Translations under genes and position numbers: made by a program | The notes under the pieces: model-generated | Told to the model about the DNA's origin: nothing | Seen by the model: only the letters and a program-made list of their open reading frames with translations | Databases searched by the model: none | Part shown: positions 50,735 through 59,171 of the stretch, in pieces | Numbering within the stretch: position 1 is the first letter of the stretch | Layout of the letters: each line of letters starts with the position of its first letter | Assembly (NCBI GenBank): GCA_946222285.1 | Contig: CAMIIP010000002.1 | Coordinates: 1-64,000 of the forward strand | Source: an uncultured Rothia sp. | GTDB lineage: Bacteria > Actinomycetota > Actinomycetes > Actinomycetales > Micrococcaceae | Reading direction: 5' to 3' | Length of the DNA: 64,000 nt

Positions 50735-51739
50735 GTGAAAAATCTTGACCTACCTTTTCGCCCGCGCCGTTTGCGCACCACCACCGCCATGCGCTCTTTA
50801 GCTGCTCAAACAGAGCTGGCACCGCGCAATATGATTCAGGTGCTCTTTGTGCGAGACGGCATCGAATCGCCCGAGGAAATTGTTTCCATGCCCGGCCAAT
50901 TTCAGCACACCCTCGACTCAGTACTAGATGAGGTTCAAAAAGCAATCGACGCCGGTGTCGTTTGTATTGATCTCTTTGGAGTTCCCCGCGATGAAGATAA
51001 AGACGAGACCGGCTCAGCAGCCTGGGCAAAGGAGGGAATCCTTAACCGCGCCATCGCCGCTATTCGCGAAAAGTTCGGCAACGACGTGGTGATTATGGCA
51101 GATACCTGCCTGGATGAATTTACCTCCCACGGCCACTGCGGACCGCTCACTACCGACCAATTCGGTGACACCGTGGTGGATAACGATGCTTCGGTAGAGG
51201 CCTACTGCAAGATGGCGGTAGCCCAGGCTGAAGCGGGTGCTCATACGGTCAGCCCCTCGGGCATGATGGACGGTCAGGTTGCCGCTATCCGCCAGGCACT
51301 GGACGATGCCGGTTTTGCAGACGTTTCAATTATGGCTTATTCCGCCAAATACGCTTCAGCCTTTTTCGGCCCTTTCCGCGACGCGGTAGGTTCCTCCCTA
51401 GAGGGGGACCGCAATAGCTACCAGCAAGACCCAGCTAACCGCCGCGAAGGCATTTTAGAGGCGGCACTTGATGTGGAAGAAGGCGCTGATTTTGTGATGG
51501 TAAAACCTGCCATGGCCTACCTGGATATCGTGCGCGAAGTGGCGGATTCCTCACCGGTGCCCGTTGCTGCTTATCAGGTCTCGGGGGAGTACGCGATGAT
51601 TGAAGCCGCAGCAGCCAACGGCTGGGTGGACCGCGAACGCATTGTGCTCGAATCGCTCACCGGCATTAAACGCGCAGGTGCAGATATGATTTTGACCTAC
51701 TACGCCACCGAAGTTGCTGGCTGGCTCAAACGGAGCTAA
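50735..51739 (+). CDS. hemB: Delta-aminolevulinic acid dehydratase (porphobilinogen synthase)
   Basis: Condenses two 5-aminolevulinates. 334 residues. The lysines of the active site are in SIMAYSAKYASAFFGPFRDA and VMVKPAMAYLDI. The metal region DTCLDEFTSHGHCG has Asp where zinc-type enzymes have a second Cys, suggesting an Mg-dependent or mixed form. GTG 50735 has GAAAGGA 8 nt upstream. 18 nt separate it from hemD. A 247-nt gap carrying a hairpin element follows before hemL. Confidence 0.96.
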   Translation: MKNLDLPFRPRRLRTTTAMRSLAAQTELAPRNMIQVLFVRDGIESPEEIVSMPGQFQHTLDSVLDEVQKAIDAGVVCIDLFGVPRDEDKDETGSAAWAKEGILNRAIAAIREKFGNDVVIMADTCLDEFTSHGHCGPLTTDQFGDTVVDNDASVEAYCKMAVAQAEAGAHTVSPSGMMDGQVAAIRQALDDAGFADVSIMAYSAKYASAFFGPFRDAVGSSLEGDRNSYQQDPANRREGILEAALDVEEGADFVMVKPAMAYLDIVREVADSSPVPVAAYQVSGEYAMIEAAAANGWVDRERIVLESLTGIKRAGADMILTYYATEVAGWLKRS

Positions 51740-51773
51740 AAGCAGAGAAGCTTGTTTTATCGGCATCCTTTAT

Positions 51774-51888
51774 CGGCAGCTTGACACAGCGACGGCAAGC
51801 GGTCCCTCTCGCATGGTTCGCTGACGCTCACTAATGCGATTCACGCCAGCCCCGAGCCAGCTTGCCTTAGCGCTGTGTCAAGTTGCCG
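51774..51888. repeat. 115-bp hairpin element between hemB and hemL
   Basis: The ends match as inverted repeats: CGGCAGCTTGACACAGCG then CGGCAAGC (51774-51800), against GCTTGCC then CGCTGTGTCAAGTTGCCG (51860-51888). The left part is closely similar to the left part of the element at 53327-53590 (CACAGCGxCGGCAAGC, then CTCGC and TGGTTC). A 10-nt direct repeat TTTATCGGCA (51756-51765, 51769-51778) overlaps its left boundary. Confidence 0.75.
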
Positions 51889-51986
51889 GGATCTGGGAGT
51901 CCCTCAACAAACTTCAATTTTCTCTCCGCTTTGAGCAGAACCACCTAGACTAGATAGCATAAACCCAAGGAAAAGGATTTAGATCT

Positions 51987-53318
51987 GTGACTGTTTCTGA
52001 AGAACTCTTTGCCCGTTCCCGCCAGGTTATTCCCGGCGGTGTTAATTCGCCGGTGCGCGCTTTCAATTCCGTTGGTGGGACTCCCGCCTTTATGGCGGAG
52101 GCTCAGGGACCGTATCTAACCGATGCGGACGGGCGTAACTACGTTGATATGGTTATGAGCTGGGGACCGAGCCTGCTCGGACACAAAGACGCTCGGGTTA
52201 TTGAGGCCGTTCACGCTGCGGTAGAGCACGGGCTGTCTTTCGGTGCTTCAACCGAGTCTGAGACCCGCCTTGCCGAGTTGGTGGTGGGTCGTCTCAACGC
52301 CGTTATTCCCGGAGCTATCGACCAGATTCGTATGGTCTCAACCGGTACCGAGGCAACCATGACGGCGATTCGTTTGGCTCGTGGCTACACCGGTCGCGAC
52401 AAAATTATCAAGTTCGCCGGTTGCTATCACGGTCATGTTGATTCCTTGCTCTCTGAGGCTGGATCCGGTGTAGCTACCCTGGCGATGCCCGGATCTGCAG
52501 GCGTTACCGAGGCAACCGCGGCTGAAACCATTGTGCTTCCCTACAACGATGTGGACGCCGTCCGCCAGGCCTTTGCCGCTCACCCCGGCGAAATCGCCGC
52601 CGTCATTACCGAAGCAGCGCCCTGCAATATGGGCGTAGTAACCCCTGCTGAGGGCTTCAACCGCGCCTTGCGGGAAATTACCCGTGAGAACGGTGCGCTC
52701 ATGGTCTTTGATGAAGTGCTTACCGGCTTCCGCGTTTCTTCTGCTGGTTACTGGGGCTTCGCTTCGCCGGAGGACGGCGGTTGGGTTCCCGACATTTTCA
52801 CTTTCGGTAAGGTGATTGGCGGTGGCATGCCCATCGCCGCGCTCGGCGGTAAACGCGAAATTATGGAATACCTTGCTCCCACCGGCCCCGTTTATCAGGC
52901 AGGTACCCTCTCGGGCAATCCCATCTCTATGGCAGCCGGTATTGCCACGCTCCAGGCGGCGGACGAGCAGGTTTACCACTCAATCGACGAAAAATCGCTT
53001 CAGCTCCAGGGCGCTATCCGCGAAGCATTTGATGCTCAGGGACTGAACTATTCCATCCAGACCGCGGGTAATCTTTTCTCGGTGGCTTTCGGCACTGCTG
53101 AAACTGGCATTCATAACTATGCGGATATCAAGAACTCTGAAACTTTCCGCTATGCGCCTTTCTTCCACTCCATGCTCGAATCAGGTATTTACCTACCGCC
53201 CAGCGCCTTTGAAGCCTGGTTCTTATCCTCCGCTCATACCGATGTGGTCATGGACCAAATCATCGTAGCTCTTCCCGATGCGGCACAGGCAGCAGCTCAG
53301 GCAGAGGCTGATTTATAA
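51987..53318 (+). CDS. hemL: Glutamate-1-semialdehyde 2,1-aminomutase
   Basis: PLP/PMP enzyme making 5-aminolevulinate. 443 residues. SRQVIPGGVNSPVRAF at the start, MVMSWGPSLLGH, MVSTGTEATMTAIRLARGYTGRDKIIKFAGCYHGH, LMVFDEVLTGFR and FGKVIGGGMPIAALGG with the PLP lysine. GTG 51987 has AAAAGGA 11 nt upstream. It is separated from hemB by a hairpin repeat, so it may be only partly co-transcribed. HemA and HemL together give the C5 route. Confidence 0.97.
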   Translation: MTVSEELFARSRQVIPGGVNSPVRAFNSVGGTPAFMAEAQGPYLTDADGRNYVDMVMSWGPSLLGHKDARVIEAVHAAVEHGLSFGASTESETRLAELVVGRLNAVIPGAIDQIRMVSTGTEATMTAIRLARGYTGRDKIIKFAGCYHGHVDSLLSEAGSGVATLAMPGSAGVTEATAAETIVLPYNDVDAVRQAFAAHPGEIAAVITEAAPCNMGVVTPAEGFNRALREITRENGALMVFDEVLTGFRVSSAGYWGFASPEDGGWVPDIFTFGKVIGGGMPIAALGGKREIMEYLAPTGPVYQAGTLSGNPISMAAGIATLQAADEQVYHSIDEKSLQLQGAIREAFDAQGLNYSIQTAGNLFSVAFGTAETGIHNYADIKNSETFRYAPFFHSMLESGIYLPPSAFEAWFLSSAHTDVVMDQIIVALPDAAQAAAQAEADL

Positions 53319-53326
53319 GATACCTA

Positions 53327-53590
53327 TACCTCCAGTCAGACACAGCGGCGGCAAGCAATCCTTCTCGCCTGGTTCACAAATGGCTAGCACTGTTTGATTC
53401 GTTTGCCTCTTGTGTGCTCGCGCGCTCGCACCCGGCAAACTCATCGCTCACAGGCGATTCATGCGGCTTCGCAAGCTCTGCCGATTCCTGCAGGTTTTTT
53501 CTTCCTCGCACGCTCGGAAAACCTGCCTTCATCCAGCCAGCTTGCCGCCCGCTGTGCCCGACTGCCGAAATATCTCTATGAATAAGTCTC
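53327..53590. repeat. About 264-bp composite inverted-repeat element
   Basis: This fills most of the 381-nt gap between hemL and mntH; no gene is seen there. Outer arms: CAGACACAGCGGCGGCAAGC (53337-53356) against GCTTGCCGCCCGCTGTGCCC (53540-53559). Inner hairpins: GTTTGCC/GGCAAAC (53401-53407, 53434-53440) and GCAGGTTTT/AAAACCTGC (53490-53498, 53518-53526). The right end (CTGTGCCCGACTGCCG, then CTATGAATAAGTCTC) matches the right half of the 39196-39269 element. The left part and right arm match the 51774-51888 element, so it looks like a combination of both. Confidence 0.7.
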
Positions 53591-53699
53591 AACGCAGAAG
53601 AGCAATTAGGAATGCACCGGTCAGAAACTATCTACGTTTGGTCCTATGATGCTCCCTAAAAGTTAGACTGCCCACTACGCTAACGGTGCCACAGAGCCA

Positions 53700-54923
53700 C
53701 TAGGTTCCCTGAATAGTGAGAACCAACAGGATAATGTTCAGTGCAATAATCACCGCTGTTGCGGTCCACGAAAAAATGCGAAGCAGAGCTCCGTCGCGGT
53801 ATTCACCCATCAACTTTCGGTTTCCACTCATACGAACGAGCGGCACAAGGGCGAAAGGAATCCCAAAGCTAAGAACCACCTGAGAGAGTAGCAAAGCCTG
53901 GGTGGGGTTGATGCCAAAGGTAAGCAGTAACAGAGCCGGAACGAGCGTCACCAACCGGCGAAGAAGCAGGGGAATACGACGGCGCAACAGACCCTTCATG
54001 ATCTCAGAGCCTGCATAAGCTCCCACCGAAGTAGAAGCAAGCCCAGATGCCAGCAGGCCCAGCGCGAAGATAGTTCCTACAGCCTTACCGAAGGTGCTCT
54101 CTATGGCAGCATGGGCACCCCCAATATCATCTGTCCCAGGAACTCCTTGAAGGGCAGAGGCCGCAAGAAGAAGCAACCCAATATTAACTGCCCCGGCAAC
54201 CAGTAGCGCTAAAACGACGTCCCACCTGGTGGCTTTCAACAACTGAGGTAGCCTACTTGTAGTGTGGGCATCAGCCCCATGCCGGTGAACCACCAGCGAA
54301 GAATGAAGATAAATAGCGTGGGGCATGACGGTAGCGCCCAGCATACCTGCTGCCACGAGCACTGAATCTGTACCATCAAATCTAGGAACAAGCCCTGCCG
54401 CAACCTGATCTGGCGCAGGAGGAATAATAAAAAGCCCAGCCAGAAAACCGCAGGTGATCATGAGTAACATGCCCATAATCACGAATTCGAAGACCGTTTG
54501 GCTTCTTCTGGATTGAAGAGCAAGAAGCACCATAGAAACCGCCGCAGTAATGATTCCACCCCAGAGCAGAGGAAAGCCGAACAGGAGCTGAAGGGCGATA
54601 GCGCCACCGATAATTTCAGCTATATCCGTAGCCAGAGCTACTAGCTCAGCCTGAATCCAATAGGTGATGCGTCCCCAACGGGGCAGAGCGTTACCGACCA
54701 TCTCTGGCAGTGATTTTCCGGTGACCAGACCGAGTTTGGCAGACTGGTATTGGATGGCAACAGCCATCAGATTTGCCAGTACCAGAACCCATACCAGCAG
54801 GTATCCGTATCGGGCACCAGCGGTAATATTCGCGGCAACATTTCCCGGGTCAACGTAAGCGATAGCTGCGATAAAGGCAGGACCGAGCAAGCGAGCCAGG
54901 GAATGGCTGCGGCGGATTTTCAC
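53700..54923 (-). CDS. mntH: Nramp-type divalent metal (Mn2+/Fe2+) transporter
   Basis: 407 residues, about 11 membrane segments. Metal-site motifs DPGN in AIAYVDPGNVAANITAGA (first segment) and MPH in GATVMPHAIYLHSSLV (sixth segment) are intact, as expected for proton-coupled Mn/Fe uptake. GTG 54923 has AAAGGA about 10 nt upstream. I see no recognisable MntR, DtxR or Fur box in the 60-nt upstream gap. It may help supply metal to the neighbouring heme pathway, but that is only contextual. Confidence 0.93.
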   Translation of the reverse strand: MKIRRSHSLARLLGPAFIAAIAYVDPGNVAANITAGARYGYLLVWVLVLANLMAVAIQYQSAKLGLVTGKSLPEMVGNALPRWGRITYWIQAELVALATDIAEIIGGAIALQLLFGFPLLWGGIITAAVSMVLLALQSRRSQTVFEFVIMGMLLMITCGFLAGLFIIPPAPDQVAAGLVPRFDGTDSVLVAAGMLGATVMPHAIYLHSSLVVHRHGADAHTTSRLPQLLKATRWDVVLALLVAGAVNIGLLLLAASALQGVPGTDDIGGAHAAIESTFGKAVGTIFALGLLASGLASTSVGAYAGSEIMKGLLRRRIPLLLRRLVTLVPALLLLTFGINPTQALLLSQVVLSFGIPFALVPLVRMSGNRKLMGEYRDGALLRIFSWTATAVIIALNIILLVLTIQGT

Positions 54924-54983
54924 GACCGCTTATCCTTTCTGATCGAGTGGAACCAGTTCTTCAGGAGATCTGAGAATGGTTCA

Positions 54984-55676
54984 TCACCTTTTTGAGAAAC
55001 GCACCGGCCAGGAGCCATCTATTTTCTCGCTCTTACCCTGGCGGGTGAGATAGTCCTGAAATTCAGCCGCCTGACTTTTTGCCCAGCCAATTTGCTCTTG
55101 ATGAAGAGATACCGCATCGGTAACAATCTGCGGGTAGGTCTGCGCCATCGCCGTCAACAAACGTTCTGCCGCCAGCGCATCGTCCTTGGAGGTATGCGCG
55201 TTCTCCAGTGAAACTCCGTAGTCTGCGCTGAGAACTTCAAGGGTGCGCTTACCCTTTTTGAATTTGTGAACCTGCTTATTAATAACGAAAGGATCGAGCA
55301 CGGGAAAGCAGGTCAGCTCCGGCAGATCGTAGCGTTTGAGCTCGTGATGCAGCACCGAAAAATCGTAGGCGGCGTTGAAAGCAATCACGGGAACGCCGTC
55401 ATGAAAAAGCCCTCCTAAAGCCATAGCCAACTCGACGATGACCTCTTTGGCGTTCCTACCGTGCTCGCGGGCGTACTCGGTGCTAATACCGTGCACAGCC
55501 GCCGCCTGTTCAGGAATTTCTATGCCGGGATTAGCCAGCCACTCACCGGCACGCACCACCGAACCATCGGGGGCAACCAACACCAAGGACGCCGTGACAA
55601 TGCGGGCAGTACCCGGATCGATTCCTGTGGTTTCGAGGTCAAAAGTGGCACGGGGTAGTTCAGTCCATGAAGTCAT
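54984..55676 (-). CDS. DEDDh 3'-5' exonuclease (DnaQ-like)
   Basis: 230 residues. Exo I ATFDLETTGIDP (Asp, Glu), Exo II FNAAYDFSVLHHEL (Asp) and Exo III with HTSKDDALAAERLL (His, Asp) complete the DEDDh set. It lacks polymerase-binding parts that would make it the classical epsilon subunit, so it is a stand-alone proofreading, repair or RNase-T-like enzyme. ATG 55676 has no ribosome-binding site but a TATAGT -10 at 7 nt. The adjacent adnA starts 140 nt away, divergently. Confidence 0.9.
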   Translation of the reverse strand: MTSWTELPRATFDLETTGIDPGTARIVTASLVLVAPDGSVVRAGEWLANPGIEIPEQAAAVHGISTEYAREHGRNAKEVIVELAMALGGLFHDGVPVIAFNAAYDFSVLHHELKRYDLPELTCFPVLDPFVINKQVHKFKKGKRTLEVLSADYGVSLENAHTSKDDALAAERLLTAMAQTYPQIVTDAVSLHQEQIGWAKSQAAEFQDYLTRQGKSEKIDGSWPVRFSKR

Positions 55677-55683
55677 GGACTTG

Positions 55684-55689
55684 ACTATA
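55684..55689 (-). promoter_or_regulatory. -10 element, probably leaderless (DEDDh exonuclease)
   Basis: Minus-strand TATAGT ends 7 nt before the ATG at 55676; no Shine-Dalgarno sequence. Confidence 0.55.
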
Positions 55690-55816
55690 TAACTTCTAGG
55701 CTTTTTCTACGATTCGAAAAATTCTTTTCGTAGTAAACCCTCACAATCGCTTATCTTGTCAGTCGTTCCTGTCATAGTCTGAAGAGAGTGTAGACGCGAG
55801 ATAGAAGCGAGAAGCT

Positions 55817-58800
55817 ATGGGTGAAAAGAATCAGCATGAACTCATCACGGGTGCGCCAGGAACCGGTAAAACTGAGCAACTGATTCAGCGTGCCCTAGAC
55901 TTTCTTGCTACAGGAGGGGATCCGGCCTCTTTACTAATTCTTACTCCCACCAGACAGTCGGCCACCCGAATCCGTGAAGAACTCACGCAGAGAGCTCAGA
56001 CGACCATGTCTTCTGCCCCTATCCGAGCTTGGCAGGCCTATGCCTTTGATGTTCTTCGCCGGGCGCATGCCCTGGGAATTTTGCCCGGGGTTGAGTTCGC
56101 TCCAAAACTTATTTCGGGTGCTGAACAAGATGTGATAATTGCTGAATTGCTGGCAGGCCACGCTCGCGGTGAAGGGCGACTCGTTTCATGGCCGGTGGAT
56201 CTTCACGAGGCGATTGCTACTCGCGGTTTCCGCCATGAAATTCGTGACTTTTTCGATCGTATGGCTGAATACAACCTTACCGCCGAGCAAATCAGCGAAT
56301 TAGCTCACCAATGGCAACGACCGGAATGGAAAGCCGCTGCGCTCTTACAAACGGAATATCAGCAGATACGCCGCTTGCGTATGCCGAATGCTTTTGACCC
56401 TGCTGCGCTGATTCACCAAGCAACAGAAACATTTCTTAAAAACCCCGCTTTTCTGGAAGATGAGCGTGCGGCGCTCAAACTCGTTCTGATCGACGATATG
56501 CAGGAAGCAACGCCGTCCATTTACCGCCTGCTGGAAGTGCTGGTGGGGGAGCAAAGCTCAGCCCAACAGCCACCGCGCACCTCGATTTCGTTCTGTACCG
56601 ATACCGTGGTGCAGGGTTTTCGTGGCGCTAGACCGGCTCTAGCAAGCCGACTTGTTCATAATCTTGGCGCGGTAACTGTTCAGCACCTCGACCTTTCTTA
56701 TCGAATGGCACCTGAGATTGCGCGTGCTTGGGAGAGCGTTGCCGTCCGTATTCCCGTGGTGGCAGGAGCACGACATAGCCGAGATTTAACGGAGCCCACC
56801 GGCGAAAGCGTAGAACAGGCTCTGTGGAATATGGGCGACGACGGCACTCTACTAGACCCAGAAAAATCACAGGATAACCGCCCGGCTGTGCTGGGACTGA
56901 CCGTCGATACCTCACAGCACGAGGCGCGGTTGCTGGCGCAAATGATTTTGGAAGACCATCTCTACCGCGGTAAAGCGTTTTATCGTTCAGCGGTGATTGT
57001 ACGAAACGGCGCAGATGTAGCCCGTATCAAACGGGTGCTGGTGGGGCAGGGGATTCCTGTGCGTACGTCCTCATCTTTGACTCCTGTCAGAGATGAACCC
57101 GCTGTGCGGCCTTTTCTCGATGCTTTAGCTCTGGTGATTCACTCTCAAACCGAGAAGCAAGCGGGGAGTCCAGCAGACGAGAGTACCGAGAAAGCTGAGG
57201 GTGAGCAGTCCAGCAGTTCCCGTAACGTGCCTGCGCATATTGGTGTAGACGTAGCGTTGTCTCTGCTGACTTCGCGTTTGGGCGGGGCATCACCGATGGA
57301 CGTGCGCCGTTTGCGCCAGCGGTTGCGGGCAGAAGAATTACGCTCTGGTGGAACGCGTGCCAGCGACGAATTGCTCGTGGAGGCGCTACTGAATCCCGAC
57401 GCGCTACCTGCAGGTCAGGCGGGGGCGGCTGCGCGACGCATCAGCGCTGTGCTGGCAGCCGGCGAGAAAGCTCTAGCGCAAGAAGGCGCAAATGCCGAAA
57501 CGGTTCTCTGGGCACTCTGGGAAGCATCTGGTCTAGCTCGGCTTTGGCGAACAACCGCGCTAGAAGGCGGAGTTGGGGCAGAACGCGCCCACCGCGATTT
57601 GGACGCTATGCTGGGTCTTTTTGAAGCTGCAACACGCTATGTTGATCAGCTACCGGGAGCTACAGCCGCGCAATTTTTGGATTATATTGACTCTCAAGAT
57701 TTGCCAATGGATACGCTTGCTCAACGGGCCAGTAAATATGATGCTGTAGAAATTTTGACTCCTGCGCTTGCTGCTGGCAGACAATGGGACGTCGTTTACG
57801 TTGCCGGTCTGCAAGAGGGCGTTTGGCCCAACACCACCATTCGTGGTTCTCTCTTGAATACTCAAGAACTCACAGATATTTTCGACGTGGGTGCGGAGAC
57901 CGCCCGTACTATTTCGATAGCAGACCGTCTGCGAGATACTCGCTATGATGAGTTACGCCAGTTCTCTACCGCTATCTCTCGCGCTAAAGAGCACCTGGTG
58001 TGTACCGCGGTGTCTTCGATGGACGAGGCCCCCAGCGAATTTCTCGATATTGTTGCCCCTGCTGCCGGTGGGGTACGCATCAATACCGAGGTACGGCGTC
58101 CTATGACCTTACGGGCGCTCATCGCTGAATTACGCCAGTGGGCAGAGAAACAGGACGAAGATTTTGAGCGCGCCCAGGCGGCAACGAAGATTTTGCATCG
58201 TCTCAATAATCCCGAGGAGACGGCGAACACGCAGCTACCCGGCGTAAATCCCCGCGATTGGTGGGGATTGCTCCCGGTTTCTTCTTTCGATTCAGGTTTT
58301 ACAGATGATCAACCCGTTCCGATTTCCCCTTCCCGGGTTGCTGATATTCATCGGTCGCCTCTTGACTGGTTCGTTTCTGCGGCTCAAGCTGAGGCGGCTA
58401 CCGATCTTTCGCGCACCCTGGGAACCTTGGTGCACGAACTGGCAGAAGATATGCCGCAGGCGCCGGGACACGAGCTGATTGAAGAATTGCACCGGCGCAT
58501 TGGCAGGCTCAATTTACCCGAAACCTGGGAGTCAGCGCAGACCATCGAACGAGCCGAGAAAATGGTGCGAAAATTCGCTCAATACACCGCCGATTTACCT
58601 TCCAAAGGGCGCGCTTTAGTGGGGGTCGAAGGTTCTTTTAGTGTTCTGGTTCCTGGCTCTGCTAAAGATGCTCTGTTAGGCGGCCGAGTGGACCGCCTAG
58701 AGATAGATGCTCTGGGTAGATTCGTGATTATTGACCTCAAAACAGGTAGCAATCAGCCCACTAAGGCCGAGCTGTCAGAGCACCCTCAGCTGGCATCTTA

Positions 58801-59152
58801 TCAGGTAGCTCTTGAGGCAGGAGCGGGGCAGCAGATGGCGGAGAACCTTTCCCAAAACACTGAGGTTCAGCCTGAAATTCTGAGCTTCGAGAGCCTGCAA
58901 GAACTCTCCGGCGGTGCTTATCTGATTCAGCTGGGTAGATCTGCCAAGAGCTATGCAGAGCAGGAGCAATCGCCCCTAAAGAGAGAGAGCACCTGGGCGG
59001 TTCAACTCATCAACCGAGCTGCCGAACTCATCTCTGGAACGCATGTAGAAGCGCGGCATATTTCGTCCTCCGGCGGTAGCTTTGGCAGGCAGTGTCGACT
59101 GCCCGATATCTGCCCGCTCTGCAGCCGGGGCAGACAGGTAACGCAGGGATAG
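55817..59152 (+). CDS. adnA: AdnA-type helicase-nuclease subunit
   Basis: 1111 residues. The N-terminal UvrD/Rep-like motor has Walker A ITGAPGTGKTEQL at 10-22 and a Walker B VLIDDMQEA, in which Asp replaces the usual Glu (DDMQ). Further helicase motifs are TAVSSMDEA-like late blocks and ISRAKEHLVCTAVSS. The C-terminal RecB-type nuclease is at about 920-1010 (LGGRVDRLEIDALGRFVIIDLKTGS, with Asp, Asp and Lys). Cys-rich end CRLPDICPLC suggests an Fe-S clasp. With AdnB it forms the actinobacterial AdnAB complex that unwinds and resects double-strand breaks. ATG 55817 has GAGAAG 4 nt upstream. adnB follows after 19 nt. Confidence 0.9.
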   Translation: MGEKNQHELITGAPGTGKTEQLIQRALDFLATGGDPASLLILTPTRQSATRIREELTQRAQTTMSSAPIRAWQAYAFDVLRRAHALGILPGVEFAPKLISGAEQDVIIAELLAGHARGEGRLVSWPVDLHEAIATRGFRHEIRDFFDRMAEYNLTAEQISELAHQWQRPEWKAAALLQTEYQQIRRLRMPNAFDPAALIHQATETFLKNPAFLEDERAALKLVLIDDMQEATPSIYRLLEVLVGEQSSAQQPPRTSISFCTDTVVQGFRGARPALASRLVHNLGAVTVQHLDLSYRMAPEIARAWESVAVRIPVVAGARHSRDLTEPTGESVEQALWNMGDDGTLLDPEKSQDNRPAVLGLTVDTSQHEARLLAQMILEDHLYRGKAFYRSAVIVRNGADVARIKRVLVGQGIPVRTSSSLTPVRDEPAVRPFLDALALVIHSQTEKQAGSPADESTEKAEGEQSSSSRNVPAHIGVDVALSLLTSRLGGASPMDVRRLRQRLRAEELRSGGTRASDELLVEALLNPDALPAGQAGAAARRISAVLAAGEKALAQEGANAETVLWALWEASGLARLWRTTALEGGVGAERAHRDLDAMLGLFEAATRYVDQLPGATAAQFLDYIDSQDLPMDTLAQRASKYDAVEILTPALAAGRQWDVVYVAGLQEGVWPNTTIRGSLLNTQELTDIFDVGAETARTISIADRLRDTRYDELRQFSTAISRAKEHLVCTAVSSMDEAPSEFLDIVAPAAGGVRINTEVRRPMTLRALIAELRQWAEKQDEDFERAQAATKILHRLNNPEETANTQLPGVNPRDWWGLLPVSSFDSGFTDDQPVPISPSRVADIHRSPLDWFVSAAQAEAATDLSRTLGTLVHELAEDMPQAPGHELIEELHRRIGRLNLPETWESAQTIERAEKMVRKFAQYTADLPSKGRALVGVEGSFSVLVPGSAKDALLGGRVDRLEIDALGRFVIIDLKTGSNQPTKAELSEHPQLASYQVALEAGAGQQMAENLSQNTEVQPEILSFESLQELSGGAYLIQLGRSAKSYAEQEQSPLKRESTWAVQLINRAAELISGTHVEARHISSSGGSFGRQCRLPDICPLCSRGRQVTQG

Positions 59153-59171
59153 ACGAGGACAGAAGGCAAGA

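Noticed and set aside
55690..55816. LexA/SOS box in front of adnA
   Set aside because: Only a weak CTACGA/TCGTAG pair around an A/T-rich stretch is visible; no GAAC-N4-GTTC-like site.
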